Assembly (NCBI RefSeq): GCF_026262505.1
Contig: NC_067207.1
Coordinates: 22,412,082-22,476,081 of the forward strand
Direction: 5' to 3'
DNA: 64,000 nt
Origin: Trichomonas vaginalis G3
Taxonomy: Eukaryota; Parabasalia; Trichomonadida; Trichomonadidae
Shown here: positions 36,182 through 45,933 of the stretch, piece by piece
Position numbering within the stretch: position 1 is the first letter of the stretch
How the letters are laid out: every line of letters starts with the position of its first letter
The notes under the pieces: generated by a model
The model's input: only the letters and a program-made list of their open reading frames with translations
What the model was told of the DNA's origin: nothing
Databases searched by the model: none
Position numbers and translations under genes: made by a program

Positions 36182-38029
36182 TTATTGTTGTTGTTGCTTT
36201 TGTTTGTTAATTACTTCTTCTCTCATTTCCTCTATTTCCTTTGCGAATTTCTTCTTCAAAGCGTTGACTCTCATCTTTCCAGTGATTGTAACACCTTCAT
36301 TTTCGACTGTAAATGGTTCATCAGTCAATCTTACAGCGGCTAATTCAGAACCATCTTTAAGTCGGTCGTATTCTTTACCGTATTTGTTTGCATTGTAATG
36401 GATATAGTTTATGAAATCCTTATTCTTCAGAAGCTCCTTGAATTTCTCGTCATCGAATGTCTGATCTTTGAAGACTTGTGAGAAGTAGTATTCTCCAATA
36501 TTCCTTGGAACAACAACAATGGCAACTAAAGCGTGAATATCATTCTGTGGACTGATGAAAATGTCATCAATGAATGAGTATTTTCTGTAAGTGAATCTCA
36601 AGAAAGGAATTGCGAGATCCATGCCTGGCTGGTACTCGTAGTTATCATATGCTCTTCCTGGAATGATCAAATGATGTGTTCCTGGCTCTATCTCAGCTCT
36701 GTCGCCTGTCTTGTACCAGTCATCTTCAAATGCATCTTTCGTGATCTCTGGATTTCGCCAATAAGATGTGAAAAGTGCTGGAGTTTTGATCAGGAGCTCT
36801 TGTTTTGTGCCGAATTTGCATTGAAGATGTGGCATTGGACGGCCAACTGTTCCTGGTGTGTATTCGTTCGATGGACATACAAATAATGGTCCGGCTGCTT
36901 CACTTGTTCCATAAATTGCAACAAATTCCGCTCCGAAAATGTTTGAAAGGTCATCATGAACTTTTGCATCGAAAACATCACCGGCAACAGCAAACCAATC
37001 GAGGCGGCCGCCGAACACATCGTTCTTTATCTTGTTAAAGAGTAAAGAATCTGAAATTCTGGACCTGAAACCGAAATATCTTGTAAATGAAGATAATTTA
37101 AGGCAAAAGTTCATAAGTGGCTTAACTTTTTCGGTCTTTTCCATGATAGCAGAGTGTACTTTAACAAGGAAGGCAGGAATTATTGGTCCTCCTGTAATTT
37201 TACAGATTTTCATATCATCTTTTGCTGTTGCAATGCCTTGGCGAGCATAAACGATTTGCGCACCTCGATAATTGAAGATAAGGAAGCCAATCCTCTCAAG
37301 AATGTGAGCCATCGGAAGAAATGAAAGATGGACATCTCCAAATTTGACAGGAACGCTGACTTTAATGTAGAAAATACCAGTAATCATAGCATAATTGGAA
37401 AGAACAACGCCCTTTGGAGCTCCAACAGTACCTGACGAATAAACAATTGTACAAGGATCAGAACTCTGTACTTTAGGTAAGGGGGCAATTTGATCGTATT
37501 TAATAACATCGTCGAATAAGTAATACTCGTATGGCATTCTATCTCCTATTTCATTTACAATTATGAACTTTAATTCTGGACAGAAGTCTGATTTTGGTGG
37601 GAAAAGAACATCAACTCTTTCCCATTTGGTTGGTGAAACGTAAATGCATGAAACGCCTGCATCAACCAATGTATATCTTGGATATGTCGCAATTCCTGAA
37701 TCAAAGGCGAAAACAGCAACAAAGCCGAATAAATGACATGCTTCTAAGAAAATTCCGGACTCTAAACGATTCTCTGTATAAACGCCAACTCTGTCGCCTG
37801 GAACTATGCCTTTACTGAGCAAAAATGAGCCAACTCGAAGCGCTAATTGATGAATTTCTTCTCTTGTCTTATAAACAATTTTTTCATCAACAATTATGCC
37901 TAATTGATTTTGAGTACGATATTTCTTGTATGTATACATGAAAAAATCTTGCATAGTTTCGATTTCTGCTGGTTTAGAATCATATTCTTCAACCCATTGC
38001 GGTAAACTTTCAATTAAATCCTTTTCCAT
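36182..38029 (-). CDS. long-chain acyl-CoA synthetase (AMP-forming), 615 aa
   Basis: Activates fatty acids to acyl-CoA through an acyl-AMP intermediate. Visible AMP-binding signatures: TIVYSSGTVGAPKGVVLSN (about residue 195), FLPMAHILERIGFL, YGTSEAAGP (about 380), and WYKTGDRAEIEPG (about 435), with a C-terminal TITGKMRVNALKKKFAKEIE and a glutamine run at the end. Length and motif order fit eukaryotic ACSL-type enzymes. Parabasalids scavenge host lipids, so activation of imported fatty acid is its likely use. No membrane anchor is obvious. Begins MEKDLIESLPQWVEEYDSKP. Confidence 0.9.
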   Translation of the reverse strand: MEKDLIESLPQWVEEYDSKPAEIETMQDFFMYTYKKYRTQNQLGIIVDEKIVYKTREEIHQLALRVGSFLLSKGIVPGDRVGVYTENRLESGIFLEACHLFGFVAVFAFDSGIATYPRYTLVDAGVSCIYVSPTKWERVDVLFPPKSDFCPELKFIIVNEIGDRMPYEYYLFDDVIKYDQIAPLPKVQSSDPCTIVYSSGTVGAPKGVVLSNYAMITGIFYIKVSVPVKFGDVHLSFLPMAHILERIGFLIFNYRGAQIVYARQGIATAKDDMKICKITGGPIIPAFLVKVHSAIMEKTEKVKPLMNFCLKLSSFTRYFGFRSRISDSLLFNKIKNDVFGGRLDWFAVAGDVFDAKVHDDLSNIFGAEFVAIYGTSEAAGPLFVCPSNEYTPGTVGRPMPHLQCKFGTKQELLIKTPALFTSYWRNPEITKDAFEDDWYKTGDRAEIEPGTHHLIIPGRAYDNYEYQPGMDLAIPFLRFTYRKYSFIDDIFISPQNDIHALVAIVVVPRNIGEYYFSQVFKDQTFDDEKFKELLKNKDFINYIHYNANKYGKEYDRLKDGSELAAVRLTDEPFTVENEGVTITGKMRVNALKKKFAKEIEEMREEVINKQKQQQQ

Positions 38030-38407
38030 GAAAAAATAATTTAAAATTTGGGGTCTATAATCAAAATATTTTGGGAAAAATAATTTATTTTGTAATGCAT
38101 GAAAAATAGTGTGACTTCACTTTTGACAGTTTACAAATGTAAAGTGTTGCATCCTTAAAAACTTGGAAATATATACATTCATGAATTATCTTGTATATTA
38201 ATTGAAAATCCATAAAACCCTAACAATATTTTTTCTTAAAAAAAACTATAAAAATATAAATAAAATTAATCGTTAAATAAAAATATTTGATATTAGAATT
38301 TTATTGGAAAAATAAAAAACTTAATATTTTAAAGAAATACTTAAATACTTGAATGTTTTAACTTTTACATTATCATATAGACTCTCAAATTATTAGCCAT
38401 TTTGGCT
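38030..38407. other. intergenic, 5' region of acyl-CoA synthetase gene
   Basis: AT-rich; no gene recognised. Ends at a strong inverted repeat. Confidence 0.4.
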
Positions 38408-38466
38408 GAGAACTATGGTCTGCGAGGTACATAGATAGAATCAGTACCTCGCAGACTATAGTTCTC
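38408..38466. repeat. 23-bp inverted repeat, hairpin
   Basis: Arms 38,408-38,430 and 38,444-38,466 with a 13-base loop. The single mismatch between the arms would be a G-U pair in RNA read from the plus strand. Outer GCCA/TGGC hints at a longer dyad. It lies downstream of the glycine-rich gene and upstream of the acyl-CoA synthetase gene, in otherwise AT-rich DNA. May be a fold-back element, a structured RNA, or a protein-binding dyad. Confidence 0.8.
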
Positions 38467-38539
38467 TATATGGCGCCGAAAATTTTTGGTGAAAGCTAAA
38501 TTTTGCCAGCAAACTAAAAAATCAAATTAATTTATAATT

Positions 38540-39643
38540 TTATTCATTTTGCGATCCTACTATAATCAAATGTATTGAAAACATACGATTGCATGAATAT
38601 GGTAAATTATTTGTTTTGCAATTATAATCAGAAAGAAAAGTGATTCGACAGATGCCATTACCAACATGACCAAATATTTCACCATAACTGAATGGATCTG
38701 GCATTAGATCACGACCACTCTTCATGTCAGTGTTAGTGAAATAAAGGTTAGATTCGTGGAATGGCGTATTTTTGTTTGGGATACTATTCTCAGGGTAATG
38801 TGGACTTATACATCCAGGATGTCCACTGATATACGAACTTCCCCCTGATCCTCCGAATTCATAAGAATATTGCTCTTTCATGTCTCTGGTAAAGTTATGG
38901 TAGCCGCCTCGATAACCACTACCACAGCCTCCCATACCTCCTTGGTTTTCTCCAGAATTTAATCCGTCCATCCCTTTTCCAAGTTCTCCTTCAGTCTGGG
39001 TACCGCCAAACATATTTTCGCCATTATTTAATGCGGTGAGAGTTCCTCCTGGAAATCCATATCTTTCTTCATCTGAAACAGCACCACCACCAGAACCGGC
39101 AACAATAATACGACTCTTCAACGAATGTAATCGTGCAGTGTCATTATAAGGTTTATTTAAATCAATAAAATCTGTCCTAAGGTCAGTAGCCCCTCCTCCA
39201 CCTGCTCCACTTTCAGGAGGTGCCAATTGCGCCTCGTAATGCTGATCTTTCTTATCAACGCTACCTTGTCCGCCAAAGTTCCAACCTCCAAGAGTTGGAT
39301 AGAAATATTCATCCATTTTGGTCTGATCTTCTCCTTTTCCGCCTAAGTATAAATATAATGTCCTGGGATAGCGGAATGTAATATCGCCAGTGACATATGA
39401 TCCATTGCCACCCGAATGGAGGCGAAGTGTCGCTTTATTGAGACTTCGGCCATCGCCTCCGGAAGCTCCCCAAAGCTCGATTCGAAATATTCCTTTTGGG
39501 AATTGAATGATATATGGTTCGCATACGAAGCTAGATTCGCAAGGATATTCAACAAAATATGTGTTTGCAGTATTTCTAACTTTAAGAATGGCGTTATTTG
39601 TTGTATTATGAAGAGAGAATTCAGGTCCTTTAAGCTTCTTGGT
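38540..39643 (-). pseudogene. glycine-rich ALK-like protein, probable 5' frameshift
   Basis: The frame open from 39,643 to 38,540 reads EYPCESSFVCEPYIIQFPKG, then IFRIELWGASGGDG, several glycine-rich loops (VAGSGGGAVSDEERYGFPGG, GGMGGCGSGYRGGYHN) and ends FSIHLIIVGSQNE. This is the glycine-rich domain of the ALK/LTK type, expanded in trichomonads as putative surface or secreted proteins. No ATG opens this frame before MDEYFYPTLGGWNFGG (39,316). A different frame carries an ATG at 39,705 (MESTVIQFLRIL), so one frameshift near 39,625-39,645 is the simplest reading; an error in the sequence is possible. Confidence 0.65.
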
Positions 39644-39705
39644 TTAAATAATCCATTTTTAATGTTGATCAGAATTCTCAAAAATTGAATGACCGTTGAT
39701 TCCAT

Positions 39706-40042
39706 TCAAAATTTAAAACAATAGATTTGAATGATATGAAATCAGATAACATTATAATCAGGAACGGTTCATTATTGAATTTTAAAAATATGGAGGAACG
39801 GCCCTCCACAATGCAGCAACAAAATATTGAATTTGAAACATTTGGTGATAATAGTAATATTAATTAAAATCTACTCATTTGTGAATTGTATGATAGATCC
39901 CTTGATTATAACTATCAAAACTTTTTTCTGTTTTAATGGTAATTATTAATTGGTTATTCTAGAACTAAGCAAAAATATTTAGCTGCAAAATTAGCAGCCT
40001 AGATTAGTATGCTTCAAAAAATTTCTGATAAAAAGTTTTAAA
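39706..40042. other. intergenic with short local duplication
   Basis: Holds ATGGAGGAACGGCC at about 39,790, followed by CAATGCAGCAACAAAA. A similar stretch lies near 41,000. Otherwise AT-rich. Confidence 0.4.
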
Positions 40043-40738
40043 CTAAAGAGATATACATAATATTGCAAAACAAGATGAATAACGCAAATAAAGAGTAGAA
40101 TTTGGATACGAATTACACTTGATAGTAAAATCGCATACTTTGTTAAAATATGACTTTTTAAATGTTCTATACACTAATGTTCCAGTGAACTCAAAAGGAA
40201 CAAAAATCTCTAAATCATCGGGTGCTACTACTTCATATCCTTTCACATAATCTTTAAAAATGTCGGTTTCAATAGAAGGATTTCCGCAAATATACACGTA
40301 TTTCAACGACTTCATATAAGAAATACTATAATTCTCAATAGTACGAATAGAATTTGGTAAAATCAGAGTCTTAATAGAATAACATCTACAGAAGGAGTCT
40401 GAGGAAATTGTTGTTAATTTACTCCCTGGGAGAAAAATAAATTCTGTGCAAGAAATCAACCAATCAAAAGCCCATTTTTTAATAGTTATTATTGTGGGTT
40501 GGATTATCATTTTAGGAACATGTGTACAATTCCTAAAGGATGAGAGACCAATTTCAACAATCTCATATTTAATATTATTGTGATATACGTAACTAGGTAT
40601 TTCTACTGGTTGTGCGTAGTTAATATCTGAAATTCCGGAATTTGTTGTTTGTAGGTTTACTGCATTCCAGATTTTGGCTGTTTTTGAATTCGGAATCGTG
40701 GCATATTTATAGATTCCAACTGAAAAATTCTCCGACAT
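40043..40738 (-). CDS. BspA-like leucine-rich-repeat protein 1, 231 aa
   Basis: Starts MSENFSVGIYKYATIPNSKT. Residues about 65-150 contain BspA-type (LRR_5) repeats such as YEIVEIGLSSFRNCTHVPKM and CYSIKTLILPNSIRTIENYS. The C-terminus has an FVPFEF-type strand and a cysteine-containing end (VCDFTIKCNSYPNS). No signal peptide or membrane segment, so it is a short, probably soluble, member of the huge trichomonad BspA family, many of which are surface proteins. Paralogue at 42,433-43,125, about 70 % alike by eye. Confidence 0.85.
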   Translation of the reverse strand: MSENFSVGIYKYATIPNSKTAKIWNAVNLQTTNSGISDINYAQPVEIPSYVYHNNIKYEIVEIGLSSFRNCTHVPKMIIQPTIITIKKWAFDWLISCTEFIFLPGSKLTTISSDSFCRCYSIKTLILPNSIRTIENYSISYMKSLKYVYICGNPSIETDIFKDYVKGYEVVAPDDLEIFVPFEFTGTLVYRTFKKSYFNKVCDFTIKCNSYPNSTLYLRYSSCFAILCISL

Positions 40739-41390
40739 TAGTTGTGATCGAGGGTTCTATTTTTAAAAATCAGTAATTCAGTTTAGATAATTTTCTGAGA
40801 TAAACTTATCCGATTTCACATTCAATTTTTTGACTCTTTTTAAGATTCTACGGTCCGACCAAACGAAGACTATCGTTAAAATTTGATAATTAGGTGGACA
40901 TTTTGTTACGCATGTTTGATTAAATAAAACATTGTTTTCGATGCACGAATAACAATAACTTGAATTACAAGTTTTACAATTTAATATTGAGTTTTGAAAG
41001 AATTATGGAACGGCTTTCTGCAATGCAACACCAAAAGATTTCAAAGAACGCATATATGATAAGCTATAATGTTCAATCGTGCGAACTGAACTTGGAAAAA
41101 CTAGAGTCTTAACAGAATAACATCTACTAAAGAAATTTATATATGATAACTATTCTACGACGCATGTTAATAATTGTTTGATAAATGAAGTTTCTATTAA
41201 AATTTTCTTATTTGTAAGTTTCAAGATAAAGAGGATATTTTACTGACTTTAGGAAAAGTGACGACATTATCAGTGTTGCCTAAAAAGAGGTTTGATTTGC
41301 TATCTAAATATATGAAGAAACGCTCTCATGATTTTTTCAAGGATAGTATTAAAGTGAAGATATTTAATGAGAAAAAGTTTTTTACTCTTA
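40739..41390. other. intergenic with BspA-like remnant
   Basis: Carries the fragment listed at 41,030-41,145. The last bases before 41,390 resemble the 3' flank of the gene at 40,043, as expected if a transposon split the paralogous locus. Otherwise AT-rich. Confidence 0.5.
41030..41145 (-). pseudogene. BspA-like gene fragment
   Basis: About 110 bases align by eye with 42,690-42,790 (CATATATGATA, TTCAAT-GTGCGAACTGAACT, AGAGTCTTAACAGAATAACATC), coding for the LRR segment around the second repeat. No full gene surrounds it. A third, decayed member of the local tandem cluster. Confidence 0.7.
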
Positions 41391-42433
41391 AGGGTGCACA
41401 CGAGAGGATCATGTAAACTTCAGAATTTAGAACCTTATTTTTAGGCATTATCTTGGCTACCTATTTCGGCTCGAAAAGCAAAAAATATCAAAAAATACAA
41501 CTTGACTCCATTATGACCCTTTCATGGAGGTAGTTTTTATCCGCTAGTATTTTCCCTTTGAATCTCTTTACAATTCGAAATCAAATTCAAATCTCAGTAG
41601 AAGAAAGGAAGAATCGACTTACTACGGTTGTAATACGAATAAATACATATATTTAATTATTTTTATTTACATAATAATTGTTTGAAGCTCATATTCCATC
41701 AAATTTTTAAATAAAAACATTAAAATGTTGAAAATGTTCATATATTTTAATAGGGTTTTGGCACTTTATTGAGGAATTACTACATACATAGTCGAACTGA
41801 ACTTGATATTTTGAAATTTAAATTATTTATCAAAATTAAAATTTAACTTGAAATTTATAATTATTTAGTCATATTTTGCATAATTCTAAGTAGATTTTGT
41901 AAAAAATCAAGAAAGAAAAATTTTAACGTACTTTATTTTTTCTTTTTTATAATAATACATATTATTATATAATTAACATATTCATAATGTTTCACCCTTT
42001 CAAAAATATAATCCTCCTCCTCTCAAATAAACGTACATACGGGTGGCCTCTTTTTTCAAAAAATTAAAATTTGAAATTTTTGGCTCAAATATTAGAGATT
42101 TTTTCAACCTTCAACGATATATGTTGTCTATATCAGACCTCCTTTCTTTTTGATACTTAACATTGTTCCTAAATCTTAGCCGTTAAGGCTGTTCTGAAAA
42201 TATTTTTTTTTCGAAAAAATTCGAAAAAAATTCTTAAAATTCAAAAATCCCTTAATTCCTGAGGATTTTGGAAAAAAGTTTTTACATGAACATGTGTATA
42301 TTATATGAAGTATATTGATAAGGTAAAAATCAAATTTTATTGCATATTCATCGAGAAAATAAACTAACGAATCCCTCAAAATTGAGAGGGTAATCCTCCT
42401 CCTCTCAAATAAACGTACATACGGGTGCACCCT
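41391..42433. mobile_element. MITE-like element 2, about 1.04 kb, TA target duplication
   Basis: Inverted ends AGGGTGCACACG (41,391) and CGGGTGCACCCT (ending 42,433), each flanked by TA (41,389-41,390 and 42,434-42,435). No transposase recognised. The flanks, joined across the element, match the uninterrupted 3' region of the paralogue ending at 40,043, which acts as an empty site. A 36-base block from the right end (42,392-42,427) also occurs directly repeated inside at 42,010-42,045. The AGGG tip and TA duplication are shared with the element at 28,278. Confidence 0.72.
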
Positions 42434-43125
42434 TAAGATATAAACATTATAGCAAATGTATGAGAAAAGCGCAAATTATGTCTATTATTTAAGCATGAAT
42501 TGCATTTGATAGTGAAATCACAAACGTTGCTATAATAAGACTTTGCAAAAGGTCTTAGTGCAGATGTTCCATTGAATTCAAAGGGAACAATAATTTTTAA
42601 ATCATCTGGTGCCACTTTGTCATATCCTTTCTTAGAATCTCTCAAAATGTCAGCTCCGATTGAAGGATTTCCACAAATATATAAATATTTCAAAGAACTC
42701 ATATATGATAGGCTACAATCTTCAATAATGCGAACAGAACTTGGAATAACTAGAGTCTGAACAGAATAGCATCTGGAAAATGCATCATAAGCAATTGTTG
42801 TTAATCTACTGCCTGGAAGAAAAACAAATTCGGTGCATCCAGTGACCAAATCGAAAGCCCATGTATTAATGGTAATTATCGTGGGAGGAATTACTATTTT
42901 AGGAATATATGAGCAATACCTGAACGCTGAGATACCAATTTCAACAATTTCATATTTAATATTTTTATAATATACATAACTAGGTATTTCAACTGGTCTA
43001 GAATAGTTAACATCAGAAATACCGGAGCATGATGTATGTTGGGATATTGCATCCCCGATTTTGGCTGTTTTTGTATTCGGAATTGTCGCATATTTATAGA
43101 TTCCAACTGTAAAATTCACCGACAT
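42433..43125 (-). CDS. BspA-like leucine-rich-repeat protein 2, 230 aa
   Basis: Starts MSVNFTVGIYKYATIPNTKT; the same architecture as the gene at 40,043, with LRR_5 repeats (CYSVQTLVIPSSVRIIEDCS, SSLKYLYICGNPSIGADI) and a cysteine-containing C-terminus. Its stop codon is formed at the TA target site of the adjoining MITE-like element: the protein ends FAIMFIS where the paralogue reads FAILCISL. So the insertion sits exactly at the end of the gene and has trimmed it by one residue. Probably still functional. Confidence 0.85.
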   Translation of the reverse strand: MSVNFTVGIYKYATIPNTKTAKIGDAISQHTSCSGISDVNYSRPVEIPSYVYYKNIKYEIVEIGISAFRYCSYIPKIVIPPTIITINTWAFDLVTGCTEFVFLPGSRLTTIAYDAFSRCYSVQTLVIPSSVRIIEDCSLSYMSSLKYLYICGNPSIGADILRDSKKGYDKVAPDDLKIIVPFEFNGTSALRPFAKSYYSNVCDFTIKCNSCLNNRHNLRFSHTFAIMFIS

Positions 43126-44490
43126 TAGATGCTATCGATTGCCCCATATAAAAAATCAGTAATTCTTGTGATTTATTTTTAATAGAAGGTCTTGCAGGAA
43201 TTTCTCATTCAAAATTTTATGGTCATATCTGACATTTGAATGAATTCAATACCTATGATAATAATACTGATAAAGGTGTTTGTTTTCATGAATATAGAAT
43301 GTTCATATTAAACTCCTTAGTTAAAACCTGAATTGTGGTTGGTATCTTCATAGGCGTTATTGAGGCTATATGACATTTCAAATGGGTCAAGGACGTGTCA
43401 TTTCACGCATGTAAGAAAACATAATAATAAAAAAAAGATTATATTTAGTTATCTTTGAAATTGAAATTTTTCAATGAGGGAAACTTAAATTTTCATTTAC
43501 AAGAAGGATTTGTTTTGATTATATTTCATTGATATACCAATGAGGCAATTAAAATTCAATATCTTTTCAGCCTGACAATAATTCGTGAGTACCCATATGG
43601 TTTTTATAAGAAATATAGCAAGATGGATGCAGGAATGAATTTGAATTCATGGAAAATAATTAAAAAGCAAGGTATTTCATGAAAGATGCATTTCCAAGCA
43701 TTAAATAGGAATATACCGCATCTTGAATGTAGGAATATTAAGTTAAAAAGTAAAATTCAAGTGGCAATAAAAAAATTCAATCAAGAATTAAGTTTGGCCG
43801 CTAAATAAATGATGAATTAAGTGTATAAATATGGAGTACAACAAAGATTGAATAGTGATATTAATAAATAAAGGATGGCGAAAACAATAAGCCAAAGTGA
43901 AATATGGTACTAGACATGAAATTTCATGATATGTATCTTCATTTAGGCTGTATAATATGTTTACCTTTTCCTTTTTGAAATAGACAACGAAAACATTTAT
44001 TGACTTCAATTATGAAAAAGAAAGGGGTTATCGCACGACAAATGACAAGTAATCCAAATAGCTGATATGTCAACTATTGTATTATTATGTTAAATTGTAT
44101 ATTCATTAAAATTTTGATATGTCAATATTAATTATTGCAATGTTAAGGTATTTCGTGTCATAGAATATTTATATTTGGGTACACCTTTGATATATCTATC
44201 ATTCAAATGCCTCGAATATCACTCTTTTATTGATGGATAATTCGACAAAATGGTCATACTCCGATTAAATAAACAATCAAAATTCGAAATAATTCTGATA
44301 CTGATAATAATTAAGTAACTTGGGAGGTTAATAAATTTTTGCTGAAAAAAATATTTGAATGCTGATAAATTGACAGATTTTCAAATTTCAAAACTTAATT
44401 GGCTAAAAGCTCTCTTCAAAAAAATTGTTATTTTATTTTTATCTCTATGTGAAGATGAATTTTGGAGCTCCCATAGTTTTGATCGATATG
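43126..44490. other. intergenic, AT-rich
   Basis: 1.36 kb between divergent genes. No convincing coding frame, repeat or RNA gene seen; ends in the kinase initiator box. Confidence 0.4.
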
Positions 44491-44498
44491 TCACTTTT
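44491..44498 (+). promoter_or_regulatory. initiator (TCACTTTT) of the kinase gene
   Basis: Matches the trichomonad initiator TCA(C/T)(T/A) and lies 21 bases before the ATG of MCEAAINTP. This decides the start: upstream in-frame ATGs at 44,455 and 44,488 would fall before or across the transcript start. Confidence 0.55.
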
Positions 44499-44511
44499 GT
44501 ATAATTTCAAA

Positions 44512-45933
44512 ATGTGTGAAGCAGCAATAAATACGCCTGCCGATGAAGCGAACGCACCAACAATTGGAGACTTCTTGATCCTCAATACGATTGGTGTTGG
44601 TTCAACCGCTAAAGTTAAACTCGGAAAGAATAAGATCACTGGCGAAAAAGTGGCCATCAAAATTATGAAGAAGAAACTCTTTGTACAAAAACCAGATCTT
44701 CAAGTGAAGCTTCAGCGTGAAATAGTTCTCATGAGAATCCTCAGACATCCAAACTTGCTCAGATTCATCGATTTTCTTGAATCCGAGAAGAATGTATACA
44801 TCATCACTGAGCTCGGATCACGTGGTGAACTCTTCGACTTCCTTCTCGAGAAAGGCCCGCCAGGAGCAGCCCTTTCTTTGAACATTTTCAGACAATTAAT
44901 CTACGGCCTTGACTTTTTGCATGTTCACGACATTTGCCATCGTGATATCAAGCCAGAGAACATTCTTCTTGATGAAAACAACAACGTTAAGATCGCTGAT
45001 TTCGGTTTTGCAAGATTCTTGAAATCATCAGCAGCTGAAACATCATGCGGATCACCACACTATGCTGCTCCAGAAGTCATTAAGGCTGAACCTTACGATG
45101 GCAAGGCAGCCGATGTTTGGAGCTTGGGCGTTGTATTTTATACACTTTTAACAGGTCGTAGACCATTCGAAGATGCATCATTGAAGAACTTGCTCACCAA
45201 GATCAAGACCGCTGACTACAAGATGCCTGATTTCCCACCAGCCATCCAAGATCTCATCAGAAAGATGCTTACAGTCGATCCAACCCAAAGAATTACCATT
45301 GCCGAGATCAAGCAACACCCATGCTTCAGACTTTTGTTACCACAAACATACACAGTTCCAATTCCTCTTCCTTCGTCAATTATTGACGAACCGATTGATA
45401 TCGCAAAGGTCGACCAAACACTTATCGACCTTCTGATTCAAGTCGGCTTCGCTCTTGACGAGGTTAAAGAGCAACTCGCCGCTTCTGAACATACAGTTGG
45501 CAAATCTTTCCTTGTTCTCGTTTCTCATTTCATCAGCTTCGATATGCTTCCATGGGGTGATAAACCAGGCATTTCTGTCGCTCCTTTGACAAATCTCCTT
45601 ACAAGTGCTAAAGGACTCAATTTCGAGAAGGCAAGTAAGCTTCCAAACCTTGCAGAACATAAAATCGAAATCACTACGACAACAGCGTTCCCAATTCCTA
45701 AAGTTAACAACGCAATACAGACAAATCTTACAAATGCGGGATTCAAATGGTTCTTCCCCAACGAAATGTTGTTCTACGGAAGAAACCATGAGAAGAATCT
45801 CGATATTACAATCAAGACGAGATTTACAGGAGAAAATCAGTTCCAAACAACAGTAATCCTCGTTTCAGGCGACAAGGCTCAGTTCGAGGAGTTGTCTCAG
45901 TCAATTGAGAAAGACATGAAGGCTGCTTTATAA
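44512..45933 (+). CDS. AMPK-related (CAMK-like) serine/threonine kinase, 473 aa
   Basis: Start chosen at MCEAAINTPADEANAPTIGD because of the initiator just upstream. Residues about 18-275 form a complete kinase: glycine loop GVGSTAKVKLG, VAIKIMKKK, catalytic CHRDIKPENILLDENN, DFGFARF, a T-loop with TSCGSPHYAAPEVI, and DVWSLGVVFYTLLTGRRPFE. Then comes a UBA-like helix region (LIDLLIQVGFALDEVKEQLA) and a C-terminal alpha/beta segment resembling a KA1-type domain. This matches the SNF1/AMPK/BRSK branch, which needs T-loop phosphorylation and controls metabolism or polarity. Well-biased, GC-richer codons imply good expression. Confidence 0.9.
   Translation: MCEAAINTPADEANAPTIGDFLILNTIGVGSTAKVKLGKNKITGEKVAIKIMKKKLFVQKPDLQVKLQREIVLMRILRHPNLLRFIDFLESEKNVYIITELGSRGELFDFLLEKGPPGAALSLNIFRQLIYGLDFLHVHDICHRDIKPENILLDENNNVKIADFGFARFLKSSAAETSCGSPHYAAPEVIKAEPYDGKAADVWSLGVVFYTLLTGRRPFEDASLKNLLTKIKTADYKMPDFPPAIQDLIRKMLTVDPTQRITIAEIKQHPCFRLLLPQTYTVPIPLPSSIIDEPIDIAKVDQTLIDLLIQVGFALDEVKEQLAASEHTVGKSFLVLVSHFISFDMLPWGDKPGISVAPLTNLLTSAKGLNFEKASKLPNLAEHKIEITTTTAFPIPKVNNAIQTNLTNAGFKWFFPNEMLFYGRNHEKNLDITIKTRFTGENQFQTTVILVSGDKAQFEELSQSIEKDMKAAL

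Noticed and set aside
42176-42430. Short frame inside MITE-like element 2 as a transposase fragment
   Set aside because: No DDE-type motif or helix-turn-helix signature; Phe/Ile-rich random composition.
43788-44009. 73-residue minus frame upstream of the kinase
   Set aside because: Low support; Ile/His/Tyr-rich and typical of AT-rich intergenic DNA.
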